Shown here in pieces: positions 1 to 9,527 of a stretch of 64,000 nt of DNA. How positions within the stretch are numbered: position 1 is the stretch's first letter; every line of letters starts with the position of its first letter. Origin of the DNA: JAKVCB01 sp963578605 (GTDB lineage: Bacteria > Planctomycetota > Planctomycetia > Pirellulales > Lacipirellulaceae); NCBI GenBank assembly GCA_963578605.1, contig CAUZEA010000003.1, positions 1 through 64,000 of the forward strand, in the 5' to 3' direction. The translations under genes were made by a program, and so were the position numbers. The notes beneath the pieces were generated by a model. That model saw nothing but the letters and a program-made list of their open reading frames with translations, searched no databases and was not told the DNA's origin.

Positions 1-1
1 C

Positions 2-70
2 CTCAAGTTCGTGGAACTCGTTAAACCGCACGTCGACAAAGTCCTGGTATTGGACTATTGGACCCGGTAG
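2..70 (+). CDS. C-terminal end of a protein cut by the window edge
   Basis: An open frame enters from the left edge and runs 22 codons to a TAG at 68-70. The visible residues (ending VLVLDYWTR) are too few to assign a family. The downstream gene is on the other strand, so this gene converges with the sigma factor operon. That it is coding is inferred only from the open frame at the edge. Confidence 0.35.
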   Translation, partial: LKFVELVKPHVDKVLVLDYWTR

Positions 71-131
71 GCGCGTTTTGGCGCAACTGGGAAATCAATC
101 AGTCCCGCACATTCAAAGGCAGCGGGACAGA

Positions 132-653
132 CTAAGAATCCTTGTTGACGTCTTCGGGTGGCTCGTGCAGTTCGGGACTCACACTACTCGGTAAAGGATC
201 GAGCCAGACACTTGCGATGTCTTTGGCATGTCGCTCGAGGAAATCGATGTGTTGCAGGACCAACGAATCGACCAGTTCCTCCGAGGCCAAGCTGGCAATA
301 GATTCCACTTCGTCAGTCGCCTCGGCTAAGGTTGCCGCAACATCGGTAAAAGATATGGAGGTTTGGGATGGGGCTTGCTCCGCTGGCGGCAAAGCCAGCG
401 GTGACGGGGTAACAACTATCACCACACATACAATCAAAAGAGCAGTTGTCGCAACGCAACAGGTTGATAATGGCGAGAACGTCGGCGCGAAGCACTGCCT
501 GGACTTACCCGCCAGACAGACCAGACGTTGACCAATCGTTGCCCGCAAGATTCGTCGGTGCAGTGCTCCGGAGAATTCAACCTCTTTGGCCCGGGCTGCG
601 CGATTCAATTGCTGACCGAAACAATCCAAGCCAGGTGGTTCATATTCACTCAT
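132..653 (-). CDS. Single-pass membrane protein coupled to an ECF sigma factor
   Basis: A 173-residue protein that I do not recognise. It has about 60 basic N-terminal residues, one hydrophobic segment at roughly residues 61-82, and then an acidic, Ala/Glu/Ser-rich tail of about 90 residues. This layout fits a membrane-bound regulator with a cytoplasmic N-terminus and an exported tail. Its ATG at 653 overlaps the stop of the sigma gene (646-648) by 8 bases (an ATG one codon upstream, at 656, is also possible), so translation is probably coupled. The position right behind an ECF sigma gene suggests an anti-sigma or signal-sensing role, which is inference. It lacks the zinc-binding HxxxCxxC motif of classical ZAS anti-sigma factors. 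Confidence 0.6.
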   Translation of the reverse strand: MSEYEPPGLDCFGQQLNRAARAKEVEFSGALHRRILRATIGQRLVCLAGKSRQCFAPTFSPLSTCCVATTALLIVCVVIVVTPSPLALPPAEQAPSQTSISFTDVAATLAEATDEVESIASLASEELVDSLVLQHIDFLERHAKDIASVWLDPLPSSVSPELHEPPEDVNKDS

Positions 654-1290
654 CATAACTTGTCTCACTGTTGCCATGGACCAGCCCAACCGCATTTTCC
701 CTGAGTCCAAAACTTTGTTCGTCATCACCATAAGTGGTTTGGAAAAGGACCCCAGCCAGCTTGCGCCTGGCTCGGTGCAAGAGAGCCTTGATTGCTCCTC
801 GGGAAGACCCCAGAACATGCCTGACTTCTTCGACCGAAAGCTGTTCGACATAGTAAAGCCGCAGACCTGACCACTGTGATTCGGTCAAGGTAGCCGCTGC
901 CACGTCCCACAACTGTTGCCGATTTTTCCGCATAGCCATCCGGTGGGACGGTTCATATCTCAAGTCGGCAGCCACAACCAGTGGTTGCCGTGATTGTTTA
1001 CGGCGGCGATGGTGATTGATGCTCAACCGACGTACGATGGTGAACAACCATGCCCTAAACTTCCCTTTCTGAACCTGGTAACGATGCAGGTTTTCGTAGG
1101 CACGCACAAAAATATCCTGGGCCAGATCTTTCGCATCCTCCAGTGAGGCAGTACGGTGCCTCAGATATCGAACCACCGGCACTTGCCAACGGACGACAAT
1201 CTCGGCAAAGCTGTCGGTACTGCCATGCTGGGCCTGGACGGCTAGTACTTCGTCGCAGGGATCAAATTGCCTCAGTGCTTCTCGCGCCAC
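646..1290 (-). CDS. ECF-type RNA polymerase sigma factor
   Basis: About 214 residues, the normal length for extracytoplasmic-function sigma-70 factors. Region 2 is visible (DLAQDIFVRAYENLHRY followed by FRAWLFTIVRR, which binds core polymerase and the -10 element). Region 4 follows about 60 residues later (LTESQ, then YYVEQLSVEEV and a helix-turn-helix ending ALLHRARRKL), which binds the -35 element. There is no region 1 or 3. The start is uncertain: I chose GTG at 1290; a TTG at 1302 is possible. Both overlap the 3' end of the upstream secreted-protein gene, so the three genes 2246-132 form one operon with overlapping reading frames. It likely controls an envelope or stress regulon, which is inference from the family. 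Confidence 0.9.
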   Translation of the reverse strand: MAREALRQFDPCDEVLAVQAQHGSTDSFAEIVVRWQVPVVRYLRHRTASLEDAKDLAQDIFVRAYENLHRYQVQKGKFRAWLFTIVRRLSINHHRRRKQSRQPLVVAADLRYEPSHRMAMRKNRQQLWDVAAATLTESQWSGLRLYYVEQLSVEEVRHVLGSSRGAIKALLHRARRKLAGVLFQTTYGDDEQSFGLRENAVGLVHGNSETSYDE

Positions 1291-2246
1291 TTTTTGTGCC
1301 AACCCTCTTTGTGCCAGCCTCCTTTGTGCTTCTTGTGCTTTGCAACCATAACTTTGATGCTTTCAAGCACTGTTGTTTCGTCGGCTGACCATGTAGCAGA
1401 AATTGTTTCACCTTCAGTCGAAACTTCAAGGTTCGAGAGGAGCTGTTTCAGGTTTTCTTTCCCGCGTTTCAAGCTGATCAACGCCCGAAAACCATCAATG
1501 ACTCCTTTCGCATTGCTGGCAACCTCGTCGCTATTGGTGTCAATCGTCATATTCATAAATGACTTTCCTGCATTTGCCCCGGTCTCAAGTTCAAACCAGT
1601 TGCTTTCCTTGAGCACCGGGCACTTGAGTACTGACCTGGCATCAGCAAGATCGATTCCACGCATCAGGAGAGTCGTACCTGCGGGGGTTGATGCCGCCAG
1701 CGGCGAATCGCTACTCAGTGCCGGATTCTTGCCATTGAGAACATCGAGGACTTCTGTAACCTGAAGCACGTCTCGCGAAAAAATCATCAGCCGATTGTCG
1801 TAGAGCGTTCCACACACGGTATGCTTCTGTTTCCCCCCTTTCGTCCAAAGATAGAGCCTGGCGTCTTCAAATTCAACCATCCGGTTATCAGGTTCCTTTT
1901 CGTTGAGCCGGGCTAACAACTTCTGGCCGTCGGCATTCTGCACGGTGATCATCAACACGCCATGATGCTTTTCATACTTCGTGCCATAGAGCGTTGCGGA
2001 GAGAATGTCTTCGCTGGGATCCATCCCGATTTCTTCGCGCACCTTGTCAAGGTGGGCTTGCACCTTTTCCTTGGCAAGCCAATGCTCACGCATCGCTTTT
2101 CCGATAACCGACGCGCGGATCGCTTCCAAATCGACATGGGCAACCCACTTGGCATCCGCTGGTATGTGACTGGAATTAAAGGGGGCTGCAAATCCGACCA
2201 ACGGGGTTAAAACGGCCAGGGTCAAACTAAAAAGGAACCTGTTCAT
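1272..2246 (-). CDS. Secreted protein of unknown function with His/Lys/Trp-rich tail
   Basis: A 324-residue protein with a clear signal peptide (residues 1-20, ending GFAAP). The mature part resembles planctomycete secreted proteins that open with 'IPADAKWVAHVDLEAI' and carry no known catalytic motif. The last 22 residues are dominated by His, Lys, Gly and Trp, with a repeated GWHK unit, which could bind metal or a polyanion (inference). The ATG at 2246 has an AAAGGT ribosome site about 8 bases upstream. It is the first gene of the operon that continues into the sigma factor and its membrane partner, so it may be the sensed or regulated component. Confidence 0.75.
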   Translation of the reverse strand: MNRFLFSLTLAVLTPLVGFAAPFNSSHIPADAKWVAHVDLEAIRASVIGKAMREHWLAKEKVQAHLDKVREEIGMDPSEDILSATLYGTKYEKHHGVLMITVQNADGQKLLARLNEKEPDNRMVEFEDARLYLWTKGGKQKHTVCGTLYDNRLMIFSRDVLQVTEVLDVLNGKNPALSSDSPLAASTPAGTTLLMRGIDLADARSVLKCPVLKESNWFELETGANAGKSFMNMTIDTNSDEVASNAKGVIDGFRALISLKRGKENLKQLLSNLEVSTEGETISATWSADETTVLESIKVMVAKHKKHKGGWHKEGWHKKWREKH

Positions 2247-2570
2247 GATGTGACCTTTCGAGTGGAATGCTGTTTTTTCGCACCCCGGTTTTCCCGTAGT
2301 CCTTGCCGAGATCTGCGGCCTGCAAGGATTTCGGGCGGTTCAGCCTGATCGAAAAATGGCGTTTCTCTGCAAAAATCAGAGAGCTTGGTGGCTTAACTCT
2401 GGACCGGTTTCTGCCGACACCAGACCTGAGGTCAAGCCCTCTAACTATGAGGACATAACTCGACTCCAAGCGGTAACGGTAAATTCGACAGTTTTTTGGA
2501 ATTTCAACCGTGGCTGAAAAAAGCACCATGCCCCCGAGGACCAAAATGGTCCCCGTTGGCATGGCGCTGC
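2247..2570. other. Intergenic, no gene supported
   Basis: This 324-base gap separates the symporter gene (stop at 2571) from the sigma operon (start at 2246). It should hold the promoter of the minus-strand sigma operon. I see no convincing coding frame, tRNA or strong hairpin in it. Confidence 0.5.
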
Positions 2571-4727
2571 TTAGTCTTTAAAAACGGTGCCGTCGTCGGT
2601 TGCATCGCGCTCGATCATAGTGAGTCTCTGGAAGACGGTCCGGATATCTCGCACTCCGCCTATGATGAACCATACCATGGCGGGAATACCCACCCCGATC
2701 TGAACATAGATCCAGACATGCCAGAACTTACTCCACCACGCGTTTTCGATTGGGGTGACTAAATAATGCGTGACGGTGACCACGACAAAGACCGAGATCC
2801 AAATCGTGTTCCAAAGCACCAGCGCGAGTGCCATGAGTTGATCAAACCGGGAAAATTCTTCGGTAATACCAATTACTTTCAGCCACACAGTTCTCCACGC
2901 ATTGGTCACTTTTTGGTGGTCGCCTTTATCATCATATTTACCTCGGTGCAACATTTTATCCAGGTTGAAAGGCTCTCGCAAGAAGATGAGCGATAAGAGG
3001 ATGTAAACGACAATGCAAATTATCATAATTCCAAACCAGATAATCTGGCTCGTCACCTGCGTGTTGAAGTAATCAACCACGCTCAACAGTTTTCCTTTGT
3101 TGGGAATTGCTGCAATCTGTTCTGTAAACTGCTGTAACACGATGCGGGTAATCGACAATATCGCCCCGATCGAAACTGCGACGTAGGAGGCCATTGCTCC
3201 TCCGTACTTCCAATACAACCCACCAATGATCGCGCATCCCAATCCGCTGAATACGGCGCCGGTGATCGCAAAGTACATCTGAATAAACTCGCTTGGTTCG
3301 TAAAAGCTGGCAAACAGAATAGCAAAGACTGCCACTCCAAAAATAGATCGCCGCAACCAGCGGACATGTTGTTCCGGGGAAAGCCGTTTTTGAAGTAACG
3401 GTAACAGGATATCTTGCACAAAAATACTTCCCCAGGAATGCATGTAAGTATCCTGGGTGGTGATCAGGAGAAAGACCATCGATACACAGAAGAGACCACG
3501 CAACCCGGTGGGCAACATATACGAGAGCGCTACCGGCACACGTTGTTGTATGGCCAGTTGAGGAACACCACTCTCACGCATTTCTGCCAACACTTCATTC
3601 GCTTCGGCCGCTTGAGCCACATAGTTAGGATGATTCAAGAACGTCATCGCGGTCACGGTCAACAGCATCAAGCCCACCAGTCGGATGGCGTAAACCCAGG
3701 GAAAAATAATCTGGCCCATCTTTTGTTCGTGCGGACTGAACCCGGAACTCTGGTAGGCCTGGCTTCCTTGCCAGGAAAGCGCTCCATAGAACTGGTTGAA
3801 AACCATGATCAGAAAGAAAGTCAGGCCGAAGTGCTTGATCCGTCCGGTATCGAAGGGATTCAACATCGATTTTCCAGACGCCTCGTCGCGAAGTTGATCT
3901 GGATCTTCGATCTTGGCAAGGAGGCTCTCGTATTCGAGTCGGCGTTCCTGGGCAACATCGGCCATCCCCTGGCGAATGGCTTCGTCGAACGCCAGCTTTT
4001 TCAGATCTGCTTCGCGAGTGAGTTCCTCCCTGGTCGATTCCGTGGGGGCTGCCTGCATCGACTCGATAACGTCTTTCCATGGATACTGGCTTAGCAAAAA
4101 CACCGAAAGCGTAAGCAGTATCACCCCGCAAAAAAACCCTTGGATACAGTCGGTCAGCATCACCGTAATCTGGCCACCAAGCGTGGTGTAGAGCAATGCC
4201 ATTCCGGTGGTTGCAACCATGATCGGCCAGTAGGTCGGCAACTGGAGGCCCATGACCGGCAAACTGTCGGGCAAACCACAGAAGTAGACAAAGAAGTTCG
4301 CCGCCACATAGGGAAAGATGCCGAAATTCAGTAGCCCGCTCAACCAGACGATCATACCCGCGAAGATGCGAAAGCGACGGCTGTACCGCACTTCGAAGAA
4401 TTGGGCCAATGTCAGGCAACGAGTTTCTCGAAACCGGTAGTAAACCCAACCGGTCAACGTAATGACCAACCCGGCCGGTACCGTCAGCCACATCCACCAA
4501 ATCGTCGGAAAACCGGCTGCATAATATTGTTCGAAGTAGGAGACAGCTGAAATCGCCCCCAAACCGGTGGCGCTTGCCGCCATGGTTAACACGTAACGCC
4601 CGGCGGTTCGGTTACCGGCAAGAAAGTCGGCAACGCCCTTCATGTACCTGGCTGTGTAGATGCTGAACCAGGTGAGCGCAGCAACACAAGCGAAGACAAT
4701 CGCCCAATCGATGGTGTGCATTGTCAT
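2571..4727 (-). CDS. Sodium/solute symporter (SSS family)
   Basis: A 718-residue polytopic membrane protein of the sodium:solute symporter family, which imports a small solute with Na+. About 13-15 hydrophobic segments can be traced. The N-terminal part has the SSS-like ADFLAGNRTAGRY and ATGLGAISAVSYFEQYYAAG stretches, where the first Na+ site lies in this family. It is longer than the usual 450-600 residues because of a charged hydrophilic stretch at roughly residues 225-290 and an extended C-terminus with two further membrane segments. The substrate cannot be read from the sequence. ATG at 4727 has a GGGAAGA ribosome site; ATG at 4721 is also possible. It stands alone, transcribed away from the transaldolase gene. 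Confidence 0.9.
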   Translation of the reverse strand: MTMHTIDWAIVFACVAALTWFSIYTARYMKGVADFLAGNRTAGRYVLTMAASATGLGAISAVSYFEQYYAAGFPTIWWMWLTVPAGLVITLTGWVYYRFRETRCLTLAQFFEVRYSRRFRIFAGMIVWLSGLLNFGIFPYVAANFFVYFCGLPDSLPVMGLQLPTYWPIMVATTGMALLYTTLGGQITVMLTDCIQGFFCGVILLTLSVFLLSQYPWKDVIESMQAAPTESTREELTREADLKKLAFDEAIRQGMADVAQERRLEYESLLAKIEDPDQLRDEASGKSMLNPFDTGRIKHFGLTFFLIMVFNQFYGALSWQGSQAYQSSGFSPHEQKMGQIIFPWVYAIRLVGLMLLTVTAMTFLNHPNYVAQAAEANEVLAEMRESGVPQLAIQQRVPVALSYMLPTGLRGLFCVSMVFLLITTQDTYMHSWGSIFVQDILLPLLQKRLSPEQHVRWLRRSIFGVAVFAILFASFYEPSEFIQMYFAITGAVFSGLGCAIIGGLYWKYGGAMASYVAVSIGAILSITRIVLQQFTEQIAAIPNKGKLLSVVDYFNTQVTSQIIWFGIMIICIVVYILLSLIFLREPFNLDKMLHRGKYDDKGDHQKVTNAWRTVWLKVIGITEEFSRFDQLMALALVLWNTIWISVFVVVTVTHYLVTPIENAWWSKFWHVWIYVQIGVGIPAMVWFIIGGVRDIRTVFQRLTMIERDATDDGTVFKD

Positions 4728-5082
4728 TGTAGTATCTTCCCATCAGTGGATAAGTACAGCGTGGTTAACTCTTCCCTAGAGATTGGTAGCTTGCCATGCT
4801 CGTTCAACTCGATTCTTGTTTGTCGATTGGCCTGATTGAGGTCGGGGTCCCCAAAAAATATGGCCTGATGTAACACCAAGAGAATAAAGCCTGCCTGCTT
4901 CTTTGCCCAGAGAAATTCCCAACACCTATGATAGACCCGTGGCCCCTTAACCACCCGCCGCAGCAGGGCGGTTTCATTGCAACCCAACACGTGTATAATA
5001 TGGCTGGTTGGGGAATTATCCGCTAACCCCGGGTGACAATACACAACTCTCAGCACGCATCCCCCAAAAAGGTTTATCTGCC
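4728..5082. other. Divergent intergenic region between symporter and transaldolase
   Basis: A 355-base gap that must hold the promoters of both divergent genes. A perfect TATAAT lies at 4994-4999. I see no coding frame with good support here. Confidence 0.45.
4994..4999 (+). promoter_or_regulatory. Possible -10 element for the transaldolase gene
   Basis: The hexamer TATAAT stands 84 bases before the transaldolase ATG on the coding strand. No good -35 hexamer lies at the ideal spacing (TTGCAA is only 11 bases away), so this is a weak prediction. Confidence 0.25.
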
Positions 5083-6132
5083 ATGAATCCCGATTACTTT
5101 CGTCAAGTAGCTGCGGCCACCGGCACGCAAGTGTGGGTCAACAACCCGAGTTCCTCCGACTTGAAGATGGCAATCGAAGCTGGAGCCGTCAATGGAACAA
5201 CCAACCCGGCGTACGGATCCAAGCTGCTCAAGACCGAACCAGAGTACGCGCAAACGGTTATCGATGGCGTCATCAACCGGGTAACCGACGACAATCAGGC
5301 CGCTGATGAAATCTATCAGATTGTGAGTCGCCGATTCATGGAAGGATTTTTACCTCTGTACGAATCGAGCGAAGGCCGGTGTGGAATGGTGACGATGCAG
5401 GACGACCCACGGCGGGATGAAGATCCCGATTTGATCATTGAGTCGACGCTGCGTCATGCTAAAGTCGCGCCGAACTACATGGCCAAGATTCCCGTTATTG
5501 AATCTGGCATCGAAGCGATGACGCGGCTGGTTGAAATGGATATCCCCCTGTGCGCGACTGAAATATTTTCAATTACGCAAGCAACCGCAATGTGCGATGC
5601 CTATATTTCGGCGTCGGAGAAATGCGGGAAGGCTCCCCCCTTCTACCTGACACACATCACGGGAATCTACGATGAAGAGATCCAAGCTCAGGTTGCTGCA
5701 CAGGGGATTGAGGTTGATGCCAATTTGCTGCAGATGGCCGGCACCTACGTGATGCGCAAGCAATACCGCGTGGTTAAAGAACGTGGTTACCCCACCATCA
5801 TGCTGGGAGGGGGAGCACGTGGGCCACACCACTTTACCGAATGGGTCGGAGGCGACGCCCACATCACGATCAATTGGAGTACTTTTGCAGAATTGATCGA
5901 AGCCAACCCGCCCATTGAGGATCGGATCCACGCCACCGATGCCGAAGATGCAATCGCTGAATTGCGCGACAAGATCCCCGATTTTCGCCGCGCCTACGAC
6001 GATGACGGACTGGCACCAGAAGAGTTTGCCAGCTACGCACCCCTGTTGCGGTTCCGTAAAAACTTTACCGATGGATGTGACGCGGTACTACAACAAATAG
6101 CCCAACGCAGAACCTCGGTGGCACCGGTTTGA
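5083..6132 (+). CDS. Transaldolase-family protein
   Basis: A 349-residue protein of the transaldolase / fructose-6-phosphate aldolase family, cytosolic TIM-barrel enzymes that form a Schiff base with a dihydroxyacetone unit. Seen in the sequence: VWVNNPSSSDL and NGTTNPAYGSKLL near the N-terminus (the family's NPT/NPAL-like start), a later NYMAKIPV stretch whose Lys is the expected Schiff-base residue, and LCATEIFSITQA (the family's 'N-x-T-x-x-F' region, here altered). The ATG at 5083 has an AAAAAGG ribosome site 10 bases upstream; an in-frame start at 5008 is less likely. It is longer than bacterial TalB-like enzymes and its exact substrate is not certain. It stands alone. Confidence 0.85.
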   Translation: MNPDYFRQVAAATGTQVWVNNPSSSDLKMAIEAGAVNGTTNPAYGSKLLKTEPEYAQTVIDGVINRVTDDNQAADEIYQIVSRRFMEGFLPLYESSEGRCGMVTMQDDPRRDEDPDLIIESTLRHAKVAPNYMAKIPVIESGIEAMTRLVEMDIPLCATEIFSITQATAMCDAYISASEKCGKAPPFYLTHITGIYDEEIQAQVAAQGIEVDANLLQMAGTYVMRKQYRVVKERGYPTIMLGGGARGPHHFTEWVGGDAHITINWSTFAELIEANPPIEDRIHATDAEDAIAELRDKIPDFRRAYDDDGLAPEEFASYAPLLRFRKNFTDGCDAVLQQIAQRRTSVAPV

Positions 6133-6322
6133 ATCCAAGTCCCTGCGTACGCTGGTAACTATTTTTGTTAAACTGCCTGACGTGTGGTCTTACAACCATC
6201 CTTGCTACTTTGTCATCCGCCGGGCTTCAGCGGATTCGCTTGATTGTCGGTACATTGAGCGTTAAATGTGCAGTTTGAACCGGATGCACCTGCCGCTCTC
6301 GGACCGCCTTTAGACCAACGCC

Positions 6323-9300
6323 TTATCCCTGCTCTGAGTGTTTGCGATCCTTGCGTTTTGACCACCACTCACTGCCGCGTTGCATCACGACGTAAAAGGT
6401 CGGCACAAACAAGACCGCCAAAAAGGTGGAGGTAATCATCCCACCCAGGACGGTCGACCCGAGAGAAATCCGGCTCGACGCCCCTGCGCCTGTCGAAAAC
6501 ACCAACGGAAGCACACCCAAAATGAAGGCAAAGGAGGTCATCAGAATGGGGCGGAATCGCATTCGGGCGGCCTCGACGGCCGACTCGGCAATCGGGCGCC
6601 CCTGGGCGTGCAAGTCGCGGGCAAACTCCACGATCAGGATTGCATTTTTGCTGGCGAGCGCGATGACCAGGATCAAGCCGATTTGGGCGTAGATGTCGAT
6701 TCCAAACGGAAGAATCGCAATCGCTGCAGCCGAACCCAGCAGGGCGAGCGGTACGACCAGGATCACCGCCATGGGGCTTGTCCAACTCTCATATTGAGCC
6801 GCCAACACAAGGTAAACCAGTAGCACCGCCAGGCCGAAGACGATCACCGCCTCGTTTCCCATGTGGGCTTCTTGATACGACACGCCAGTCCACTGGTAAC
6901 TCATGCCGTAGGGCAGATTTTCGTCAGCCAGGCGTTCGAGTACTTGCATGGCCTGGCCGGAACTATATCCTTTTTCTGCCATCCCCATGACCATCGCCGA
7001 TGGGTACAAGTTGTAGCGACTAACGACTTGTGGCCCGAACGATTCCTGAACATTGATCAACGTCCCCAGTGGCACCATATTACCCTGGCTGTTGCGGACC
7101 TCCAAGGCTCTGAGCCCGGCCAGCTTGAGCCGAAACTGATGATCTGCCTGAATCCGGACCTGGTAAGTCTGATTGAATTTATTGAAATCATTTGCGTAAA
7201 AAGAACCGAGATACCCCTGCATGGTGCCAAAAACATCGTTGAGTGGAATACCCAGCGTTGCTGCTTTCACGCGATCGACCTCAACAAACATTTGTGGAAC
7301 GCCTGCTCGGAAGGTTGTTTGCACATTGCTAAGTTCTGGCTCCTGGTTCCCTGCATCCACAATTGCCTCAGCGGCCTTTTGCAATGCGTCTAATTCCTGC
7401 TGAAGATTTCCACCTACCTCGGAAAGCAATTGCAGATTGGACCCACCACTGATTCCCAACCCGGGAATCGACGGCGGAGGAACCACGAATACGTGCGCTG
7501 CTTGCAGCTCCTGGAACTTGCTGGCCAAATTCTTGAAGATGGCCGCCATCTGGAGTTCTGGCGTGTCCCTTTTCGACCAGTTCTCAAGAACCACATAAAT
7601 GGTGGCTGCGTTCGACGAGCTTGTCTGGTCGATCAGCGCGTGACCGCCAATGATCACCGTGTTCTCTACACCCGGAGTTTTTTCCAGAATTTGTTGGACC
7701 TCGTCGGTCACTTTGTGCGTACGTTCCAGTGATGCCGCGGCGGGTAATTCTACTCCCACGATCAAATACCCTTGGTCCTCAAGGGGTAGAAAACCTGTCG
7801 GGATCGATTTGAACCACCAGACCGTCGCAAAAAACAGGACTCCAAAAACCACCATGGTAATCGGTGTCCAGCGGACTAGCACACGCACAAAACCAACGTA
7901 CAAAGACTCGCAACGGTCGTAACACCAGTTGAAGCCGCGGGCGAACAATCCTGGCTTCTTTTTGGCTGATCGAAGATAGACAGCGCACTGAGCCGGCTTG
8001 AGTGTCAACGCATTGATCGCGCTAATTAACGCAGTGGCTGCAATGGTGAGGGCAAACTGCCGGTAGAGTTGACCCGTAATTCCACCCAGAAATGTGGATG
8101 GCAGAAAAACGGCCATCAGAACCAATGTGACACCAATGATCGGGCCAAACAGTTCGGCCATTGCCTGAATGGTAGCGTTTTTTGGGGTCTGCCCCTGATC
8201 AATGTGATGGGCAGAATTTTCGACGATTACAATCGCATCATCCACCACGATGCCGATCGCAAGAATCAAGCCAAACAGAGTCAGCATGTTGATTGAAAAA
8301 CCAAATGCTCCAAAGAAGATAAAGGCCCCGATGATTGTGACCGGTACCGTGGTAGCCGGAACGAGTACTGCGCGCCAATCCTGCAAAAAAACAAGAATCA
8401 CGATCAGCACCAGAATACCGGCCTCGAAAAGTGTTTTGTAAACCTCCTCAATCGATGCCTTGACAAATTCGGTCGTATCAAAAGGCACGTCGTACTCTAA
8501 ACCGGTAGGAAAGGCCTGGCTGAGCGATTTCATTTCCTCACGAATCCGCTCTGCTAATTGGAGGGCATTCGCACCCGGCAATTGATAAATGGCAACGCCA
8601 GCGCAAGGACGGCCATTCTTTTCGCAGTAGATATCATAATTCTGACTGCCGAGGGAAACGCGTCCCACATCCTTCAGATAAGTAAGGCTGCCGTTTTTGC
8701 CGACTTTAAGAATGATATTTTCGAATTCCTGGACATCGACGAGCCGGCCACGCACATTGAGCGTGTATTGAAAATTGGTGTCCGTTGGCGCGGGAGGGGC
8801 GCCGAGTTGTCCGGCTGCGACCTGTACATTTTGTCCCTGTACTGCCTGCAAAACGTCCTGAACGGTCAGGTTGCGCGACTTGAGTTGCTGCGGATCCAGC
8901 CAAATCCGCATGGCGTAGTCACCGCTACCAAAGACGGTAATACTGCCAACCCCGGGAATACGCGACAATTCTTCCTGGATGTTGACGGTTGCATAATTGC
9001 TCAATGCGAGGTCACTAATCGCATCGGTGGTCGACGTTAAGGCCACGATCATGACAATCTCCGTCGATTGTTTTTGGGTGACCACCCCCTGTTGCTTCAC
9101 CTCCTGGGGCAACTGTGGCTCAGCAATCGCGACACGATTCTCTACGAGAATTTGTGCCGTATCGAGATCGGTGCCAATATCGAACGTTACCGTTAGCGTA
9201 TAGACCCCATTACTTGAACAGGTCGACGACATGTAAAGCATGCCTTCAACACCATTGACCTGTTGTTCGATCGGCTGGGCAACGGTTTCGGCCAATACCT

Positions 9301-9466
9301 TGGCATTGGCACCCGGATAGGTCGTGGTGACCTGCACCGTCGGTGGCGTGATTGGGGGATACTGCTGGACCGGTAACCGCAACATGGTCGCGATTCCCAG
9401 AATCACCGTAATCACGGCAATCACGTTCGCAAAAATCGGTCGTTCGATAAAAAATCGTGAAAACAT
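6323..9466 (-). CDS. RND multidrug efflux pump, inner-membrane permease (AcrB/MexB type)
   Basis: A 1047-residue protein of the hydrophobe/amphiphile efflux-1 family. It exports drugs, dyes or bile-like compounds using the proton gradient, together with a periplasmic adaptor and an outer-membrane channel. It starts FFIERPIFANVIAVI, as AcrB homologues do, has the pore and porter domains, and shows GIVVDDAIVIVEN in TM4, where the two Asp residues relay protons. The duplicated half shows EFARDL and RPILMTS. I chose ATG 9466, which gives the standard N-terminus. The adaptor gene lies 61 bases upstream, so the two are one operon. No TolC-like gene is in the window, so the pump must borrow a channel encoded elsewhere. 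Confidence 0.96.
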   Translation of the reverse strand: MFSRFFIERPIFANVIAVITVILGIATMLRLPVQQYPPITPPTVQVTTTYPGANAKVLAETVAQPIEQQVNGVEGMLYMSSTCSSNGVYTLTVTFDIGTDLDTAQILVENRVAIAEPQLPQEVKQQGVVTQKQSTEIVMIVALTSTTDAISDLALSNYATVNIQEELSRIPGVGSITVFGSGDYAMRIWLDPQQLKSRNLTVQDVLQAVQGQNVQVAAGQLGAPPAPTDTNFQYTLNVRGRLVDVQEFENIILKVGKNGSLTYLKDVGRVSLGSQNYDIYCEKNGRPCAGVAIYQLPGANALQLAERIREEMKSLSQAFPTGLEYDVPFDTTEFVKASIEEVYKTLFEAGILVLIVILVFLQDWRAVLVPATTVPVTIIGAFIFFGAFGFSINMLTLFGLILAIGIVVDDAIVIVENSAHHIDQGQTPKNATIQAMAELFGPIIGVTLVLMAVFLPSTFLGGITGQLYRQFALTIAATALISAINALTLKPAQCAVYLRSAKKKPGLFARGFNWCYDRCESLYVGFVRVLVRWTPITMVVFGVLFFATVWWFKSIPTGFLPLEDQGYLIVGVELPAAASLERTHKVTDEVQQILEKTPGVENTVIIGGHALIDQTSSSNAATIYVVLENWSKRDTPELQMAAIFKNLASKFQELQAAHVFVVPPPSIPGLGISGGSNLQLLSEVGGNLQQELDALQKAAEAIVDAGNQEPELSNVQTTFRAGVPQMFVEVDRVKAATLGIPLNDVFGTMQGYLGSFYANDFNKFNQTYQVRIQADHQFRLKLAGLRALEVRNSQGNMVPLGTLINVQESFGPQVVSRYNLYPSAMVMGMAEKGYSSGQAMQVLERLADENLPYGMSYQWTGVSYQEAHMGNEAVIVFGLAVLLVYLVLAAQYESWTSPMAVILVVPLALLGSAAAIAILPFGIDIYAQIGLILVIALASKNAILIVEFARDLHAQGRPIAESAVEAARMRFRPILMTSFAFILGVLPLVFSTGAGASSRISLGSTVLGGMITSTFLAVLFVPTFYVVMQRGSEWWSKRKDRKHSEQG

Positions 9467-9527
9467 ACGATTGGCTGGAACGCAGTGCGAAAAAAAGGCG
9501 GTGCCAAAAAGGGGAACCGGCGGGAAA

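Noticed and set aside
2227..2562. A minus-strand frame of 111 codons between the symporter and sigma operon
   Set aside because: It overlaps the start of the secreted protein gene and has random composition.
4724..5056. A minus-strand frame of 110 codons upstream of the transaldolase gene
   Set aside because: It overlaps the probable promoter of the transaldolase gene and has no ribosome site or known domain.
6369..9203. Many long open frames opposite or inside the RND pump gene
   Set aside because: They are frames that overlap a strongly conserved, full-length efflux permease; none has a ribosome site or a recognisable domain.
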